A DNA stretch of 64,000 nt from Alitta virens (GCA_932294295.1 OW028576.1:46346628-46410627), one strand, 5' to 3'; counted from the first letter of the stretch, positions 21,937 through 33,851 are shown. Translations and numbers: made by a program. Notes: generated by a model not told the origin, from the letters alone.

Positions 21937-24069
21937 ATGGATGAAACATGGCAACGGGCTGCTAAAATGCTTTGGATGATAATCTTGGTTGCTACATCTG
22001 TGAAAGGTAAGATTTTAAGATGCTATCTAACGACACATTCAACTACAGCTGTATATCAAGGCTCAGTGCATGTGGATAATTTTATGTCCAAAACTTTTGT
22101 AAAAAAAGTTTAATCATATCATTAATGATATCTTAAAAACCTGTCTTTTTTTTTTGTCGGATCCATATGAATGTTTACTGAGATTGACAATTATAACACC
22201 ATTTATCTAAATTATACTGTATCAAATCTGTTACAACTTGTTTAATCTACTACAACAATCTCATTTTTTGAAGTACCTTGAAACATTTTGGTTGTCCTTA
22301 TACTGCTGTAAATTTGGCACTGTACAATTTTTTTTTCTGAAATAAATAACCACATGACTCACTTGCATTAGAATCACACATGCTAAGTGTCAAATTGCTC
22401 ACTTTCATCCCCATGCAAGCCATATACAGTGGGATACAAAATTACCAACATTTCCACATTTAGTCTCAATTAGGACGCCAGCATGGGTGCCCCTTGTATG
22501 TCAAAAAGCACAGTGTCAAATATGGTGTGTTATGCAGAACACATTTAGTTGACATGTATAAGAAAACTTCTACTGTAACTCAGTTTTGTATTTGTCCCAA
22601 AGCCAATTTTTTATGTTACAATGTGCCTCTAGTTTTTCAAATACATTGTTAGGAGTTTTGTTAAGAATAATTGGCAGTTGATACCTGATGCTATTTTCAG
22701 CAAATTAAATACTTGTAACTGCTGTAGCTTACTGTCCATAGACTGCGAGAAACCGGAAGTCGAAAATGTAATATTTTCAGAAATTTTATTTAAATAAAAC
22801 AACTTTTTTAGATGATTAATCGGAAAAAGTACAGTATAGCAGACCCAAATGTATGACCTTATGTAGTGAGCCTTTCTGTCATGCCTATGACGTCATATCC
22901 CTTAATTCTCTTCATTTTCAAGACAAGACATCGTTTATTTTTTTCTTTATTGGGGGCTGCTGCCCCCAAACCCCTGCTGTGGTATGCAAGTATTATTCCT
23001 CTTCTGCGATAGAACAAATTTTGGCAAAAAACCGTGGTATTTTTTTAATATTTAATGGACGCCAAATATGGGCATATATTTGGGTCCGCTATACTGCACT
23101 ATACCCGATTAATCCCCTTCTGTCTCATATTAGGAGACCTGAAAGTAAGTTTCAGTACAGGTCTTGTCATTTTTCATCATGATATATTAAATTAAAATTA
23201 TATTAGAACTGATTGGATTTGTGTTCTAATCACCAAGTTTTATTTGTAGGCTTAACATCAACTGTGACAGTTGAAGTAGGGAGTGCAGCCATTTTGAAAT
23301 GCCCTGGTTTTGTACCTGATCCGGAAAGTACAATTGAGAGATATACCCTATTCAACTGGTACAAAGCAAGCCAGACAAATATGTCAGGTCAGAACAGAGT
23401 GGCCTTCTATGATAAATCAGATGGAGCCCAGAACTCATTGGGTGACTTGTCATGCAGAGCTACAATTGATGGCACAACAGGAGCATTGGAAATCCCTCAA
23501 ACAAGAGTGTCTGATGACCATGTCTATGCCTGCTACTTTGAAAGCACTGCATCAGGAACCATACTAAATGAGACACAGCTTGTTATTACAGGTAAAGTCT
23601 ATGTCAGTGGTATTTCTGTTATTTGCCATAACTTAACAATCATTGCATACTAGCTAGCTATCTAGCTATCTATCTAGCCAGATATATATATTGATAGGTA
23701 TATAGATAGATAGATAGACTCTGAATCATACACATTTCTGTTTTTTTTTTGGTCAGACTGTACCAAAAGTTATTCATGTAATAAAGAGGATGAACAATGT
23801 TTCCTCATTCATAATCCGTGAGATTTCATATTAGTTTCATAGTACTTGCATGGAATTAGATAAAATTAGACAAGGGAAGAAACTTCCTGAAACATAATTT
23901 GGATATAATTATGTAATTACAATGACATATTTTTCACTAATTGCTTTTATAATATATTCTCAGTTACTTATAAATCTATTGCACATACTTTTCTGGCGGT
24001 GTATCAAGTTTTTACTGATACACTTAATAGGTATTACCCTCAGAAAATAAAGTTTATCAATCTATCTAA

Positions 24070-24101
<32 letters not shown>

Positions 24102-24335
24102 ATATCTATATATCTATATATCTATATATCTATATATCTATCTATCTATCTATCTATCTATCTAGCCCTCTATCTAGCTATCTATCTATCTATTTATCTG
24201 TCTATCTATCTATCTATCTATCTAGCCCTCTAGCTATCTATCTATCTATCTAGCTATTTGTCTATCTAGCTATCTATCTAGCTATCTATTAATCTTTCTA
24301 TCTGTCTATCTATCTATCTATCTATATATCTATCA

Positions 24336-24387
<52 letters not shown>

Positions 24388-27300
24388 ATCTGTATATCTA
24401 TCTATCTATCTGACTATCTATCTTTTTATTTATCTATCCATCTATCATCCATTAATTCCTTCATTAATCCGTATGTATTGCATCATATATATAACCTTTC
24501 ATGGTATATCAGCTTATAGAGCAACACGTTTTTACCATGTTATGTGAAATTCCATTTGGATCAATAAAACAGCAATGCAACCTTTTTGAAAGAAATTATA
24601 AAAATAAAGAAATATAAAGTACAATAATGAATAACGTTAGACATTAGAGGTAATGGCGTTCAGGGCATACCATTTTCATTAGAGGTATATGTTTTTGTCA
24701 TAATTACAAATTTACAGATACAAATCATTATTAAAATTCTACCACAGACGGATATCAATATGATAATTACTTGGATGGTTGATTAATCTTTTACCATTTG
24801 ATGGACATTAATTTTCAGCAATTACACATGAATCTGAGTTCTTCTTTATTTGTATGCTACTCAAATACACTGTATTATTCTTGCACAGCTTTCAAAAAAC
24901 TACTATGAGAACGTTTCAAAGCTTATTTTATTAGCAGGCATTACTGGCGCACTGACATATTGATTGAATTTTCAATTCATCTACAATTATCCATTATTTG
25001 CATTTATTTGATCTGCTATTTGTGGGTATATATTTTTAATTTTTTTATTTATCATTATTGACATGTGGTTTTACATTACAACAATACAAACATCATACGT
25101 GGAAACATAAACCACCCAGACCCATCAGGGCTTATATGTCACTCCATTGTAGTATAACACCTAAATCAGCATCATGACCCGATATATAACCTTAAGGGCC
25201 AGTTGTCTTAATTGCGGAAAATTATAATTTCAATAGCAGATATTATTGTGCTCTCATTGTACGCAAAAGTTTAACTGTCATTTCAGTAGCCAATGGGGAG
25301 AAAAAGTAACAGCCTACAGAGGGCACTACAACCATATCACATAAAGAGACAATAACAGGCCATCACTACACCATTATTGCATGAATGACGTCACAATATG
25401 GATGACATCATCAAACTATGCTTATCTGCTATGGTGTCAATACAGACAAAGTCATTTATTTACACAAAGAGACACACATTTCATATACAGACATTGTTTA
25501 AAACATACATAGACAAATAGACAAATAAACAAGTAAAGAAATATTCTTCTCTATGTGTGGGAGGCCTCTCTAAGGTCTTAAGACCGCTATCGAGAGGCAC
25601 CCCAGGCGTTTAAAGGTAGGCTGAAATCTCCTGAGTCACCGATTACAATTGATCAAGTTAATAAAATATTTTAAGAATAATAATAGTAACAATAATGATA
25701 ATATGATGACTGGTCAGAAACTGGACAGAAACATTGATGAACAAATGAAATTCACATGCTATTGTTGCAAGCATTTTCTATTTAGAACGTGATTAAATGA
25801 AATTCACATGCCATGTTGAAGTTACTGAAATGAAATTCACATGCTACTTTTACAAGCATTTTCTGTGCAGTGAATGACTTTTGGTTCATCACCTCCGAGT
25901 GATAAACACTGGATATCTTAGAACCAATGACCTCTTGTGGTACCTTTTCTCCCCATTGAATGACAAGCAGATAAATGCCCTCAAAAGAATCAGGCATAAT
26001 TTAGGCAAAGATGCTAAAAACACAATTTATAATAGTTACATAAGCAGTAATTTCAATTATTGCTCAATTGTTTGGATGTTTGCAAACAAAACACAATTAG
26101 AGAAATTGGAAAATACCAATAAAAGGGCGCTTAGATTTGCCACAGATAAGGGTTACCTAAGTTATGAAGAGCTTTGCAAACAGGAAAAGCAACTCAGTGT
26201 GTTTAAACGGTGTGTAAAGAATGCGGCTATACTGCTTTATAAAGTCAGGAAGGACATTGCACCAAAATATCTGAATGAGTTATTTGAGACTCAGAACTCA
26301 CAATATGAAATGAGGGACAATGACAGACTTTCACTTCCATCTTTTAACACTGTGAAGTATGGGAAGAATAGTTTTATGTACTGGGGTGTGAAACTCTGGA
26401 ATAATATTCCTGTTGAAATTAAAAGAAGTATTTCACTTAATACTTTCAAAACAGCAATTACACAATGGCTATTGACATGTGACATGGACCACATTATGTA
26501 ATTTGACTAACCTCGATGTCTTGTTTGTTTCAGAGTCAAATACGAACTGACAGACAGTCAACAAATACAAATGAAGAGTGGACTTTTAAAATGACATGGA
26601 CATTACATAACTGACTTTAACTTGGACATTGCATGGACATTTTGAACCGCTTAAATAGACATTCTATTCCTATTTTTTAATTATTATTATTTTCTTTTCT
26701 TTTGTATTTTCGATTTCATATTTATTATTTCTTTTATTTTGTGAAAGGGTCGTACAGAAGTGATAACACTTAAGATTACTTTATATTTTATATTGTATTC
26801 GGATTGAAAACGACTGTAAATAAATGATACATACATACATACAATCTAATGAGAAATTGTACCATTTCAGGCCAGTCAAGAACCTCATTTGATACAATAG
26901 TCCTTGGCGCCCTGCTTGGATGCAGTCTAATTGGAAACCTTGCAATGGCTGTTTATATCTGCTGCACAAGGAAATGCAACAATGGTATGTTGATATCGTG
27001 CTGAGAAGAAATATTATCAACATAGCTCGGCTAGAAGTATTGTTAGAGATGTTGGACATTAGTCTATTAGTCCCTTAATCTTGATCTGAAAATGCTTATG
27101 ATTGCTGTCCCCCAGTATCATCAAACCTGATTTCCATTTGAGTAAGATAAAATATACCAGATAATATAATTGTTGTCCGCAAGTAGTGTCATAGCATATT
27201 ACCCTATTTAATTGCCGTAAGATAAATGTATTGTTTGTCCACATGTCAACTGAAGCATTTCAATATTAAATAGTTAAATTATTAAAGCACTTGGCAGTAT

Positions 27301-27701
27301 GAGGTTTCAATAGTAGTCTAAATAAGTGCAGTTCCTGACAGACAAGCCAATTTGAAAAACTGTACTATAATTGCAGTTGCAATTGACAGCCATGTGCAAT
27401 CATCACCCAGGATGGAAGCCCACATTTACAAGAACAGGAAAGATGCAAATCTTCAAGAGAACAGCCCCGCTACTGCGGCAGTTGCCATTTATGAAGACCC
27501 TGACAGTAAGCACCAATTTAGACAACAATAACAAACATCCTAATCTAAATTAGGTTGTCATCACGTGTCACATTTACAATTGCAGATGTGCGAAGTGTCA
27601 TCCAGGAATTATGCCAACATCTCCGAGAAGAGGAAGATGCTAAACTTTACGAGAACAGTTGTGCTACTGCTGCAGCATCTCCAGTTTATGGAAGAGCCTG
27701 A
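21937..27701 (+). CDS. IgV-domain type I membrane receptor C (5 exons)
   Basis: Exons: 21937-22006, 23250-23591, 26871-26984, 27377-27505, 27586-27701; every junction is phase 1 and the sum is 256 codons plus stop. Exon 1 gives the signal peptide (MLWMIILVATSVK core). Exon 2 is an IgV domain with ILKCPGF, FNWYK, DDHVYACYF and two N-glycosylation sites (NMS, NET). Exon 3 has a transmembrane helix (TIVLGALLGCSLIGNLAMAV) ending in a basic, Cys-containing stop-transfer CCTRKCNN. Exons 4 and 5 form the tail, with IYKNRK, IYEDPD, LYENS and PVYGR tyrosines; YKN and YEN fit the pYxN SH2-ligand pattern. An AATAAA follows at 27918. Intron 2 holds a long TATC microsatellite and a retrotransposon fragment. 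The architecture is that of a signalling receptor; ligand and pathway are unknown. Confidence 0.82.
22822..23106. mobile_element. MITE family 'GTGCAG', copy 1 (8 bp TSD)
   Basis: The ends are GGAAAAAGTACAGTATAGC and (inverted) GGGTATAGTGCAGTATAGC. They are flanked on both sides by GATTAATC, a perfect 8-base target duplication. It lies in intron 1 of IgV gene C. Related copies: 36574-36820, 39521-40390, 40646-40827 and 56978-57291. Confidence 0.8.
23645..23720 (+). repeat. TAGC/TAGA simple repeat
   Basis: Irregular CTAGCTATCTATC and ATAGATAGATAGA runs just after the IgV exon of gene C. Confidence 0.8.
24060..24445 (+). repeat. (TATC)n microsatellite
   Basis: About 385 bases of TATC repeats with variants such as TATA, TAGC and TGTC. 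The apparent Ser-Ile-Tyr-Leu reading frame is an artefact of the repeat. Confidence 0.95.
25736..25865 (+). repeat. Short tandem repeats around GAAATTCACATGCTA
   Basis: AATGAAATTCACATGC occurs three times (near 25745, 25797 and 25830), and GCAAGCATTTTCT or ACAAGCATTTTCT twice. It directly precedes the retrotransposon fragment. Confidence 0.6.
25881..26845 (+). mobile_element. 5'-truncated non-LTR retrotransposon (reverse transcriptase C-terminus)
   Basis: The open frame 25881-26501 encodes the C-terminal part of an L2/CR1/Jockey-like ORF2 protein. A thumb-region pattern (SYISSNFNYCSIVWMF, KLENTNKRALRF) is followed by the typical end with WGVKLWNNIP and SLNTFKTAI. The catalytic YADD part is missing, so the copy is dead. 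The 3' end is marked by ATAAATGATACATACATACATAC (26820-26842), a short tandem tail common in this group. The insertion is inside intron 2 of IgV gene C, just upstream of the transmembrane exon. Confidence 0.85.
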
Positions 27702-27917
27702 CAGTAGCATTATGAGAGGAGATTAAAGTTAATTAACACCATTTATACAATGGCTCAGTTACATCTGAGAGGTCTGAGAGGTATGTGCATGCAGGCATTC
27801 CTCTTTCATCCATGGGGGCCACTTGATAACGACAAAATCTTGTCCTAAAGTGGTCCCCAGTCCTTTAAAATATTTATGCATTAATTTTTGTTTACTTGTT
27901 CATGTATACGAAAGGAC

Positions 27918-27923
27918 AATAAA
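27918..27923 (+). terminator. Polyadenylation signal AATAAA, IgV gene C
   Basis: AATAAA lies 217 bases after the stop codon of gene C. Confidence 0.45.
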
Positions 27924-28889
27924 GAGATTCTGATTCATCTGAATTTTGCACAGATTAAACTTTTGAAAAACCAACATTACTGCTGTTTTAAAGACACTTA
28001 CAGTAAGTAAATCATATTTTGTTAAGATTTACTCTAATTTAATGCTCCGTGTACAGGCCATGTTTACATACATACGTCTTCTTTGTGAATCTGTACTATT
28101 TTCTGCTGTACTTCATACCACTATTTGGTAAAATATATCTAATATACAAAGCACACTATTGAATCATTGATAAACTCTATCATATTATGTTCCTTGTATT
28201 TTTATATGCTGACCTTTAATTTTCATCCTACGAACCTGTCTATCAAGATCACACTTGAAAATGTTGCTGGTATTAATTGTGAGGTGGTCTTAGGAAGTGG
28301 GTAAAACAAGACAAGGGTATAGATGGGTGGTGTTAAGTATTGGGTGGTCTATTATTGTTCTTAGAGCAGAATTTCACGTCAATTGCCTATTTTGTTATGA
28401 TATTGCTATTTTAACTATTGTACTTATACTTAATAGAACCATTTATCTTGATGACTTCATTTATGTAAAATATTTTATATTTGTACAATATTTCTTAATT
28501 TTAAAGCCATTTAAAGAACTTTCATCAATACCGTGCCTTTTATTCTATTATCATACTAGCAAATGCGGCCCATGGTGTTTGCTTATTGTCAACTCATTGA
28601 CGTCAACATTCTGAGGAAACATTGAAGTGACATTGCAGTAGCTAGCCAAACAAGCATGGCCCTCATTTGCGTCTGAGTTCGCAAAATGAAGCAGTGTTTA
28701 TATTTTTTTCATGGGAACCTTCCTACCTACCTGAATCTATTTTATGCTGAAAAATAATGAGTGTACACACTATTACTAATCTTGACATGCTGTTATTTTT
28801 CCACAATCATCATCTTCATGCCATGAATAGGCAATTTTAACTTCTGCTTCTCAAATTTTTTTTAACGTTATCACTGAATGACTTAGCAA

Positions 28890-29565
28890 GTGAGCGTAAA
28901 AAGTATTGTCTATTTTTTCCGGCCACTGTTCCAAAGATTTTATGCACAGTAAGTTTTGCTAGAATTATCAACACAATAGTATATTCCCTTAACTAATCTG
29001 CAACTAAGATTATCATTTCTATGTCCAAAATAGTCATATATAGGCTCTGGCAATGCACAACTAAGCTATATAGAGTAATAACACATACAGTTTTGTAGGG
29101 TAAGTGCAATTATTTATTTATTATTATAATGCTCTGCTCCGGAAACACCACTTAACAAATATTTTAGCATTTTTCTCAGATTTTGCTATATAAAATGAAT
29201 ATCAAAATGAAGTTTGAAAAGTGAAAATACTATAATGTAGATATGTCACTGATAAAATGTTATTCTTGTAGGGTAAATTGTGTCTGGTATGGAGGTTTGA
29301 AAAAGTAAAAATTTTCCCTATTTTTCCCCAATTTACAATACTATAGTATTTATGGCCATGAGACCCCCAAATGGCGCCACTGCACTATTGTATACATATC
29401 AAGACAAAGCTTTAAGCATGTTGGTGCAGTAATGTCAGAGTTCTGCCCCGGAACGAAAAAATAAATTGTTTTTCTATTTTGTAAAACATAGCCAACATAT
29501 GTCAATGTGACTATCAAAAGGCACCAATAGGCCATATAGTGTATTACTGTACAAAATGTTGGTTT
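28890..29565 (-). repeat. Inverted copy of the dispersed repeat seen at 19-20.5 kb
   Basis: Read on the minus strand, 28900-29040 follows 20270-20450 (GTGTTGATAATTCTAG, GTGCATAAAATCTTTG.AACAG, GACAATACTTTTTA). 29100-29560 follows 19020-19460 with the same word order. No coding content is seen. The stretch 27924-28890 before it holds no recognised feature. Confidence 0.65.
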
Positions 29566-29588
29566 ATATTAATTTGTATTGTATTTAG

Positions 29589-29726
29589 GTCCATCCCAGG
29601 TGAGAGTTCAGGAAGGGAGACCAGCCATTTTGAAGTGCCCTGGTTTTGATGGCCATGTTTACACCTGCCTATTTTGTAATACAACATCAGGAAACATACT
29701 GAATGAAATAGTGCTTGATATTTCAG
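29589..29726 (+). pseudogene. IgV exon D with an internal in-frame deletion
   Basis: 138 bases (46 codons) with intact acceptor (TTTAG) and donor (GTATAT), phase 1-1 like the other IgV exons. It starts as they do (VRVQEGRPAILKCPGF) but jumps straight to DGHVYTC and ends NEIVLDIS. About 66 codons of the domain centre, including the core Trp and the C to E strands, are missing, yet the frame is preserved. No signal or membrane exon was found next to it. I read it as a relic or a cassette from a lost gene; a spliced short product cannot be excluded. Confidence 0.65.
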
Positions 29727-30489
29727 GTATATCTTATGTCAGTATCTTAAGTTGCATTGTAACAATCATTGTAGTAATTTAATGACTTTGTTGTCAGTGG
29801 AATGATTTACACATTGATAAAATAGTACAGCTGTGGCCAAAAGTTTTCAGACACTTTAAAACACTACAATTTAGTCCAGTTTTTTGAAGTATGACATTCT
29901 ATCTTTACTGTTCTGAATACAATATATAAGTCAAGGTTCAGATGGTTGGCCAGAGGGAAGAGCCTCGTTTTCTACATGTTTTGCTGGCGGGAGTTGAGTG
30001 AAGAGCCACAGGGTTCTGGATGAATGTGACCTAAAAACAGTGAAAGTCATCCATTTTCTAACTCATCCAAGGTCTTCCTCTAATGTATATTTCCTGTATT
30101 TTGATGTGCCTAGCATCAATGGATCTTAAGATATCATGTCTATAAGTGTGGAAGACAGATAGATGGAGAGACAAAAAGGGAGGGACAAACTGACTGACAC
30201 GCAGGACGTCATAATACATGGCCATTGGCCAAGGGTTATAAAAACTGTGATGCAAGATCAAAAAGGCGCCATAGTCACAATATATAGCTAGTGTCCGATC
30301 TCTTATTGTTCGGGGAAAGAACGAATATTTGTGAGTCTTGAATAGATGCCTGGCTAAAAGCTTTCTCTAAAAAGGAGAGGACCCGGCTTCTTATCTAGAA
30401 AATACGGTAAGTTATGGAGCTAAATGGATAACAGTGGATAACTTGTGAATTCAAAGTTGTATGTCTGCTACTCTTAGTATTCCATTTAG

Positions 30490-30625
30490 GTTTAGCATCT
30501 AGAGTGAGAGTTGAGAGCAGCCATTTTGACATTTTTTGATTACGTACTGGTACAAGGCAAGCCGGTCAAAAGTATCAGTTCAGAGCCTCATACGACTTTT
30601 TTTGTTAGATAATGGGACCCATGCT
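30490..30625 (+). pseudogene. Decayed IgV exon E
   Basis: After an AG acceptor the sequence follows IgV exons (TTTAGCATCTAGAGTGAGAG, then AGCAGCCATTTTGA, then ACTGGTACAAGGCAAGCCGG) but has stops and deletions, and the second half is gone. It lies about 150 bases from the 3' end of the convergent PLAC8-like gene. Confidence 0.6.
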
Positions 30626-30678
30626 TACGCAGAACTCCATTGAATACAACTGTCAATCTTTCATAGAATTAATCACAT

Positions 30679-30684
30679 TTTATT
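30679..30684 (-). terminator. Polyadenylation signal, PLAC8-like gene
   Basis: TTTATT on plus (AATAAA on minus) is about 95 bases past the stop codon at 30778. Confidence 0.5.
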
Positions 30685-30777
30685 AACTATGGCATCTTTC
30701 CTTACTTTACTTTAAATGCACCAAGTAGTTAGGTTAGATGTTTTACAATGGCATTTGTGCTTATAATCATGACTTCA

Positions 30778-33700
30778 TTATGGTGATTGCTTCACTCTCT
30801 TCACTTCTCTGTGCATCTGGCAAAGTGTGCAGCAGAAACAGCAACAGGAATTGCAATAGTCATCTATGATACTCCCCTGAAAATAAAATCGTGAAATAAA
30901 GAAACAATTCCCTTATTCCATTCCTATCATCATTCACGGCAATTAACAATTAAATTGTCATTATGGGCATCTTGTCATGCTGGCTTCTGGGTGGTCTATT
31001 GGCAAGACTTGATTTCATATCTTTTTATGCCAAACTTCTACAATATTCTCAATTTAACTAATCAGACCAGTTTGATATTAATAGCTCGTGTTGGTTAATT
31101 AAGAATGCTGTAGTAATTCATCTGGTTTGTCAAATGCAAAAAAGTACATTTCCATTTCCAAAATAATAATTCTTTACATTGTCTTACATCATTTGCAGTC
31201 CAATAACAATTCTAAGAATTTTCGTTAATTTCTATTGAAGTTTGCACAACCTTTCCTCAATTTGGGAGACTTTATTTCAACAATTCTATTTAAGACTTCT
31301 GCAGTGGCGGATCCATACATTTTTTTTTAGATTAGAGGGGGTCAACGTCATTAAATTACCTGTCTCTCGCCATTTTTTGCAATGTAAATTGGCGAAGAAC
31401 GCTTAGATCCGTGCCTGCATCCGCGCCGGAATTTTCACTCATGCATACATTAGAGCTAGGAATCGGTTAATTTTTTTGTAATTGATTAATCTGGGCTTCT
31501 GGCAACCGATTATCGATTAATATAATAATCGATTATTTGATGTAACCCACACAAAGTGTTAATGCTGTGATACGTCAATGAAATAGCTCTTTTTTTATAC
31601 CAAAATCTATCAATTTTTATATGAATCATTAGTACTTGCAGATCAATCCAGGTGGCAGCACATGACCATGTGGCCACCTGGCGGATTTTTGCAGCAAAAT
31701 GGGCTATAATTTAGTGCGCGAAGTTATCGAGGTTACAAATCAATAATCGATAATCAAATTTTCCAGATTTTCGATTCGAATAATCGATAATCGCCGAGCC
31801 CTAGTATACATGCTCTCTGTACCAGCTGTATGGAATATTGAAGCGAAACATGAAACTTTACCTGTATGCTTTCCTGTGATCTAAGTTTGACCCTGAGCAT
31901 GGCCAAAGCAATGGGGTCAGCAAATCCTCCGGAGTTGTTGTAGGTGTAAACACCCATCAAACACAACACCAAGGACAAACACATATTTTCTCCCATGTCA
32001 CTGGCAAGACAACATAGTGAACAGCTCGGACAGAATGTGGTCAGGGCACCTAGAATACAAATAAGAAGGCTCTTAGTGATAGTTATCGCTTGCGAGAGGC
32101 TGATTCAGGATTTATCACACAAGTGTGTTAGCGCTCGAGTTTGATAAGCCTGAATCAGCCTTCCAAAGGCAATACAGTCAACCCTCATTTATCCGCACAC
32201 CTTTGTCCCCCAGTTAACTGTGCGGATAAATGAGGGAACCAGAAAACTGAATTTATATAAATGCACGAAGTAGATTTGTTCCCAGCCAACTGTGTGCGGA
32301 TAGCGAGGGAACCTGATAAGTGAGGCCCGGATAAGTGAGGCCCGGATAAGTGAGGCCCGGATAAGTGAGGCCCGGATAAGTGAGGCCCGGATAAGTGAGG
32401 CCCGGATAAGTGAGGCCCGGATAAGTGAGGCCCGGATTAGTGAGGCTCGGATAAGTGAGGCCCCGGATAAGTGAGGCCCCGGATAAATGAGGCCCGGATA
32501 AGTGAGGCCCGGATAAATGAGGGTTGACTGTACCTCACTAATACCATGAGGTTACACAGCTTGAAACAAATTGGACAGAAACTTAACCCCTCTTGGAATT
32601 GTTTGTTGTTGTTTGTCTTTGGGTGATAGATTAAGCAGAATAGGTATTGTCTACAATGAGTGTATCTGAAGCAATAGTGCTCCACTACACATGGATCTTA
32701 GTTTTTACAATGATATAATTGGAGAATCAGGTATGTAGATCTTTTATTTTTCAAAATCATAGAAGAAAATCTAACTATATCTATCAAATGCTTGCTGTTA
32801 TGGACATCTACAGAAAAATCTGCTCATTTGATACATTTGAGGAGTTTTGCTGATGATTTGAATACAATGATCAAATTTAATGGCAAAATAATGAGGTTGT
32901 TTTAGTTATGAGGTGGTCTTCATGAGGTCTATTGATGCTGTTTTAAGAGTTAGGTGGACTTAATAGTGAAGTGGTTAAAAAATGAGCTTATATAGCAATT
33001 TTGTCGATAGCGAATACTGCCTTTTGATTGGCCAAGGAGGGTCTAGAGTGGTATTAAGTTAGAAGCTAAACTAAGCTGGATTTTAAAGTAAGAAGTTAAA
33101 TTTAGCTGGACAATTTTTTGAAAGTGACCCCTGAATCAGCACTTAGCTTGACCACTTTCAAAAGTAAGCTAAATCCAACCCCTAAAGTCCAGAACATCAA
33201 AAGCTCAATTTCAATAAGGGTTATGATAGTGCCGTTGCAATTAAAAATTCATATACATGTATAAATAAGATTTTTCGAATATTGAAAATGTGTATGGGAC
33301 CTTTAATAAGACATTTTTCTGTGTATGTCCCAGTTAAGAACAATAGTAAAAGTATCATTTAGTATAATATATTATTTATTGGAGTACTCTTAGTACAATG
33401 TGAAAAAAATGTACATAAATAATTGAAATGATGAAATGAAATTAATAAAGTCTCTAATCTCTTCATTAGAGAAGAGATTGAGAGAAGAGATTGAGAGAAG
33501 AGATTGAGAGAAGAGATTGAGAGAAGAGATTGAGAGAAGAGATTGAGAGAAGAAATTGAGAGAAGAAATTGAGAGAAAGAGTTTCTTCTTTACACTGCAC
33601 AAGTTCTCTGATCATGTCAGCTCTAGCAATAACATATTTGCAGATTTATTTCTGTATTATAATAAAAGTACTTACACGATCCACAATCTTCAAAACAACC

Positions 33701-33781
33701 ACAAAGTCCAGTGCTCCAGTATCTCATTTGTCTTCCTTGGTTCACACCAGGTGGAGCGTTAACAACCACTGTTGTATTTTG
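30778..33781 (-). CDS. PLAC8 (cornifelin/onzin-type) Cys-rich protein, 5' end incomplete
   Basis: Three minus-strand exons: 33781-33676, 32049-31862 and 30876-30778 (stop TAA). Phases agree (1, then 0). The first has TVVVNAPPGV and WSTGLCGCFEDCGSC, the second TTFCPSCSLCCLASDMGE and a region ending LRVKLRSQESIQ, the third GSIIDDYCNSCCCFCCTLCQ and a basic end. This order (CDCFSDCGxC, FCxPCxxC, R-x-(K/R)-x-G-I, then CCxxCTLCQ) is the PLAC8 family plan, in which the Cys-rich segments are thought to sit at or across membranes. The exon at 33781 has a long pyrimidine tract and AAAG acceptor, so a further 5' exon with the start codon is likely but was not found. A start at 33826 inside the tract is less likely. 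The introns hold a pogo-like MITE and a 13 bp repeat. Confidence 0.82.
32175..32530. mobile_element. pogo/Tc1-like MITE with TA duplication and inner 15 bp tandem repeats
   Basis: Terminal inverted repeats CAGTCAACCCTCATTTATCC (left) and its exact mirror GGATAAATGAGGGTTGACTG (right) are flanked by TA on both sides. The inside consists mainly of GTGAGGCCCGGATAA units of 15 bases, about a dozen in a row with slight variants (32320-32520). The unit resembles the TIR itself, so the array probably grew from one end. Confidence 0.88.
33455..33585 (+). repeat. 13 bp tandem repeat AGATTGAGAGAAG
   Basis: About nine copies of a purine-only-rich 13-mer lie close to the first visible PLAC8-like exon. 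Confidence 0.9.
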
Positions 33782-33851
33782 CTTTAAAAAAAGTAAAAAA
33801 CCAAATAATATTGATATGCTTCTCACTTTACATTGTCACTGTGGGCTGTCA

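Noticed and set aside
23999..24253. Open frame of Ser-Ile-Tyr-Leu repeats
   Set aside because: It is the translation of a (TATC)n microsatellite.
28297..28614. 105-codon frame rich in hydrophobic residues
   Set aside because: It lacks splice support and any homologous word elsewhere; its composition is that of AT-rich non-coding DNA.
30820..30880. Decayed IgV-receptor tail exon on the plus strand (reading GIAIVIYDTP)
   Set aside because: The minus strand encodes the conserved PLAC8 end CCTLCQ with correct splice phase, which explains the sequence better.
33782..33826. PLAC8-like start codon at 33826 giving MRSISILFGFLLFLK
   Set aside because: This stretch is a polypyrimidine tract before an AG acceptor, and the family does not normally start with such a sequence.
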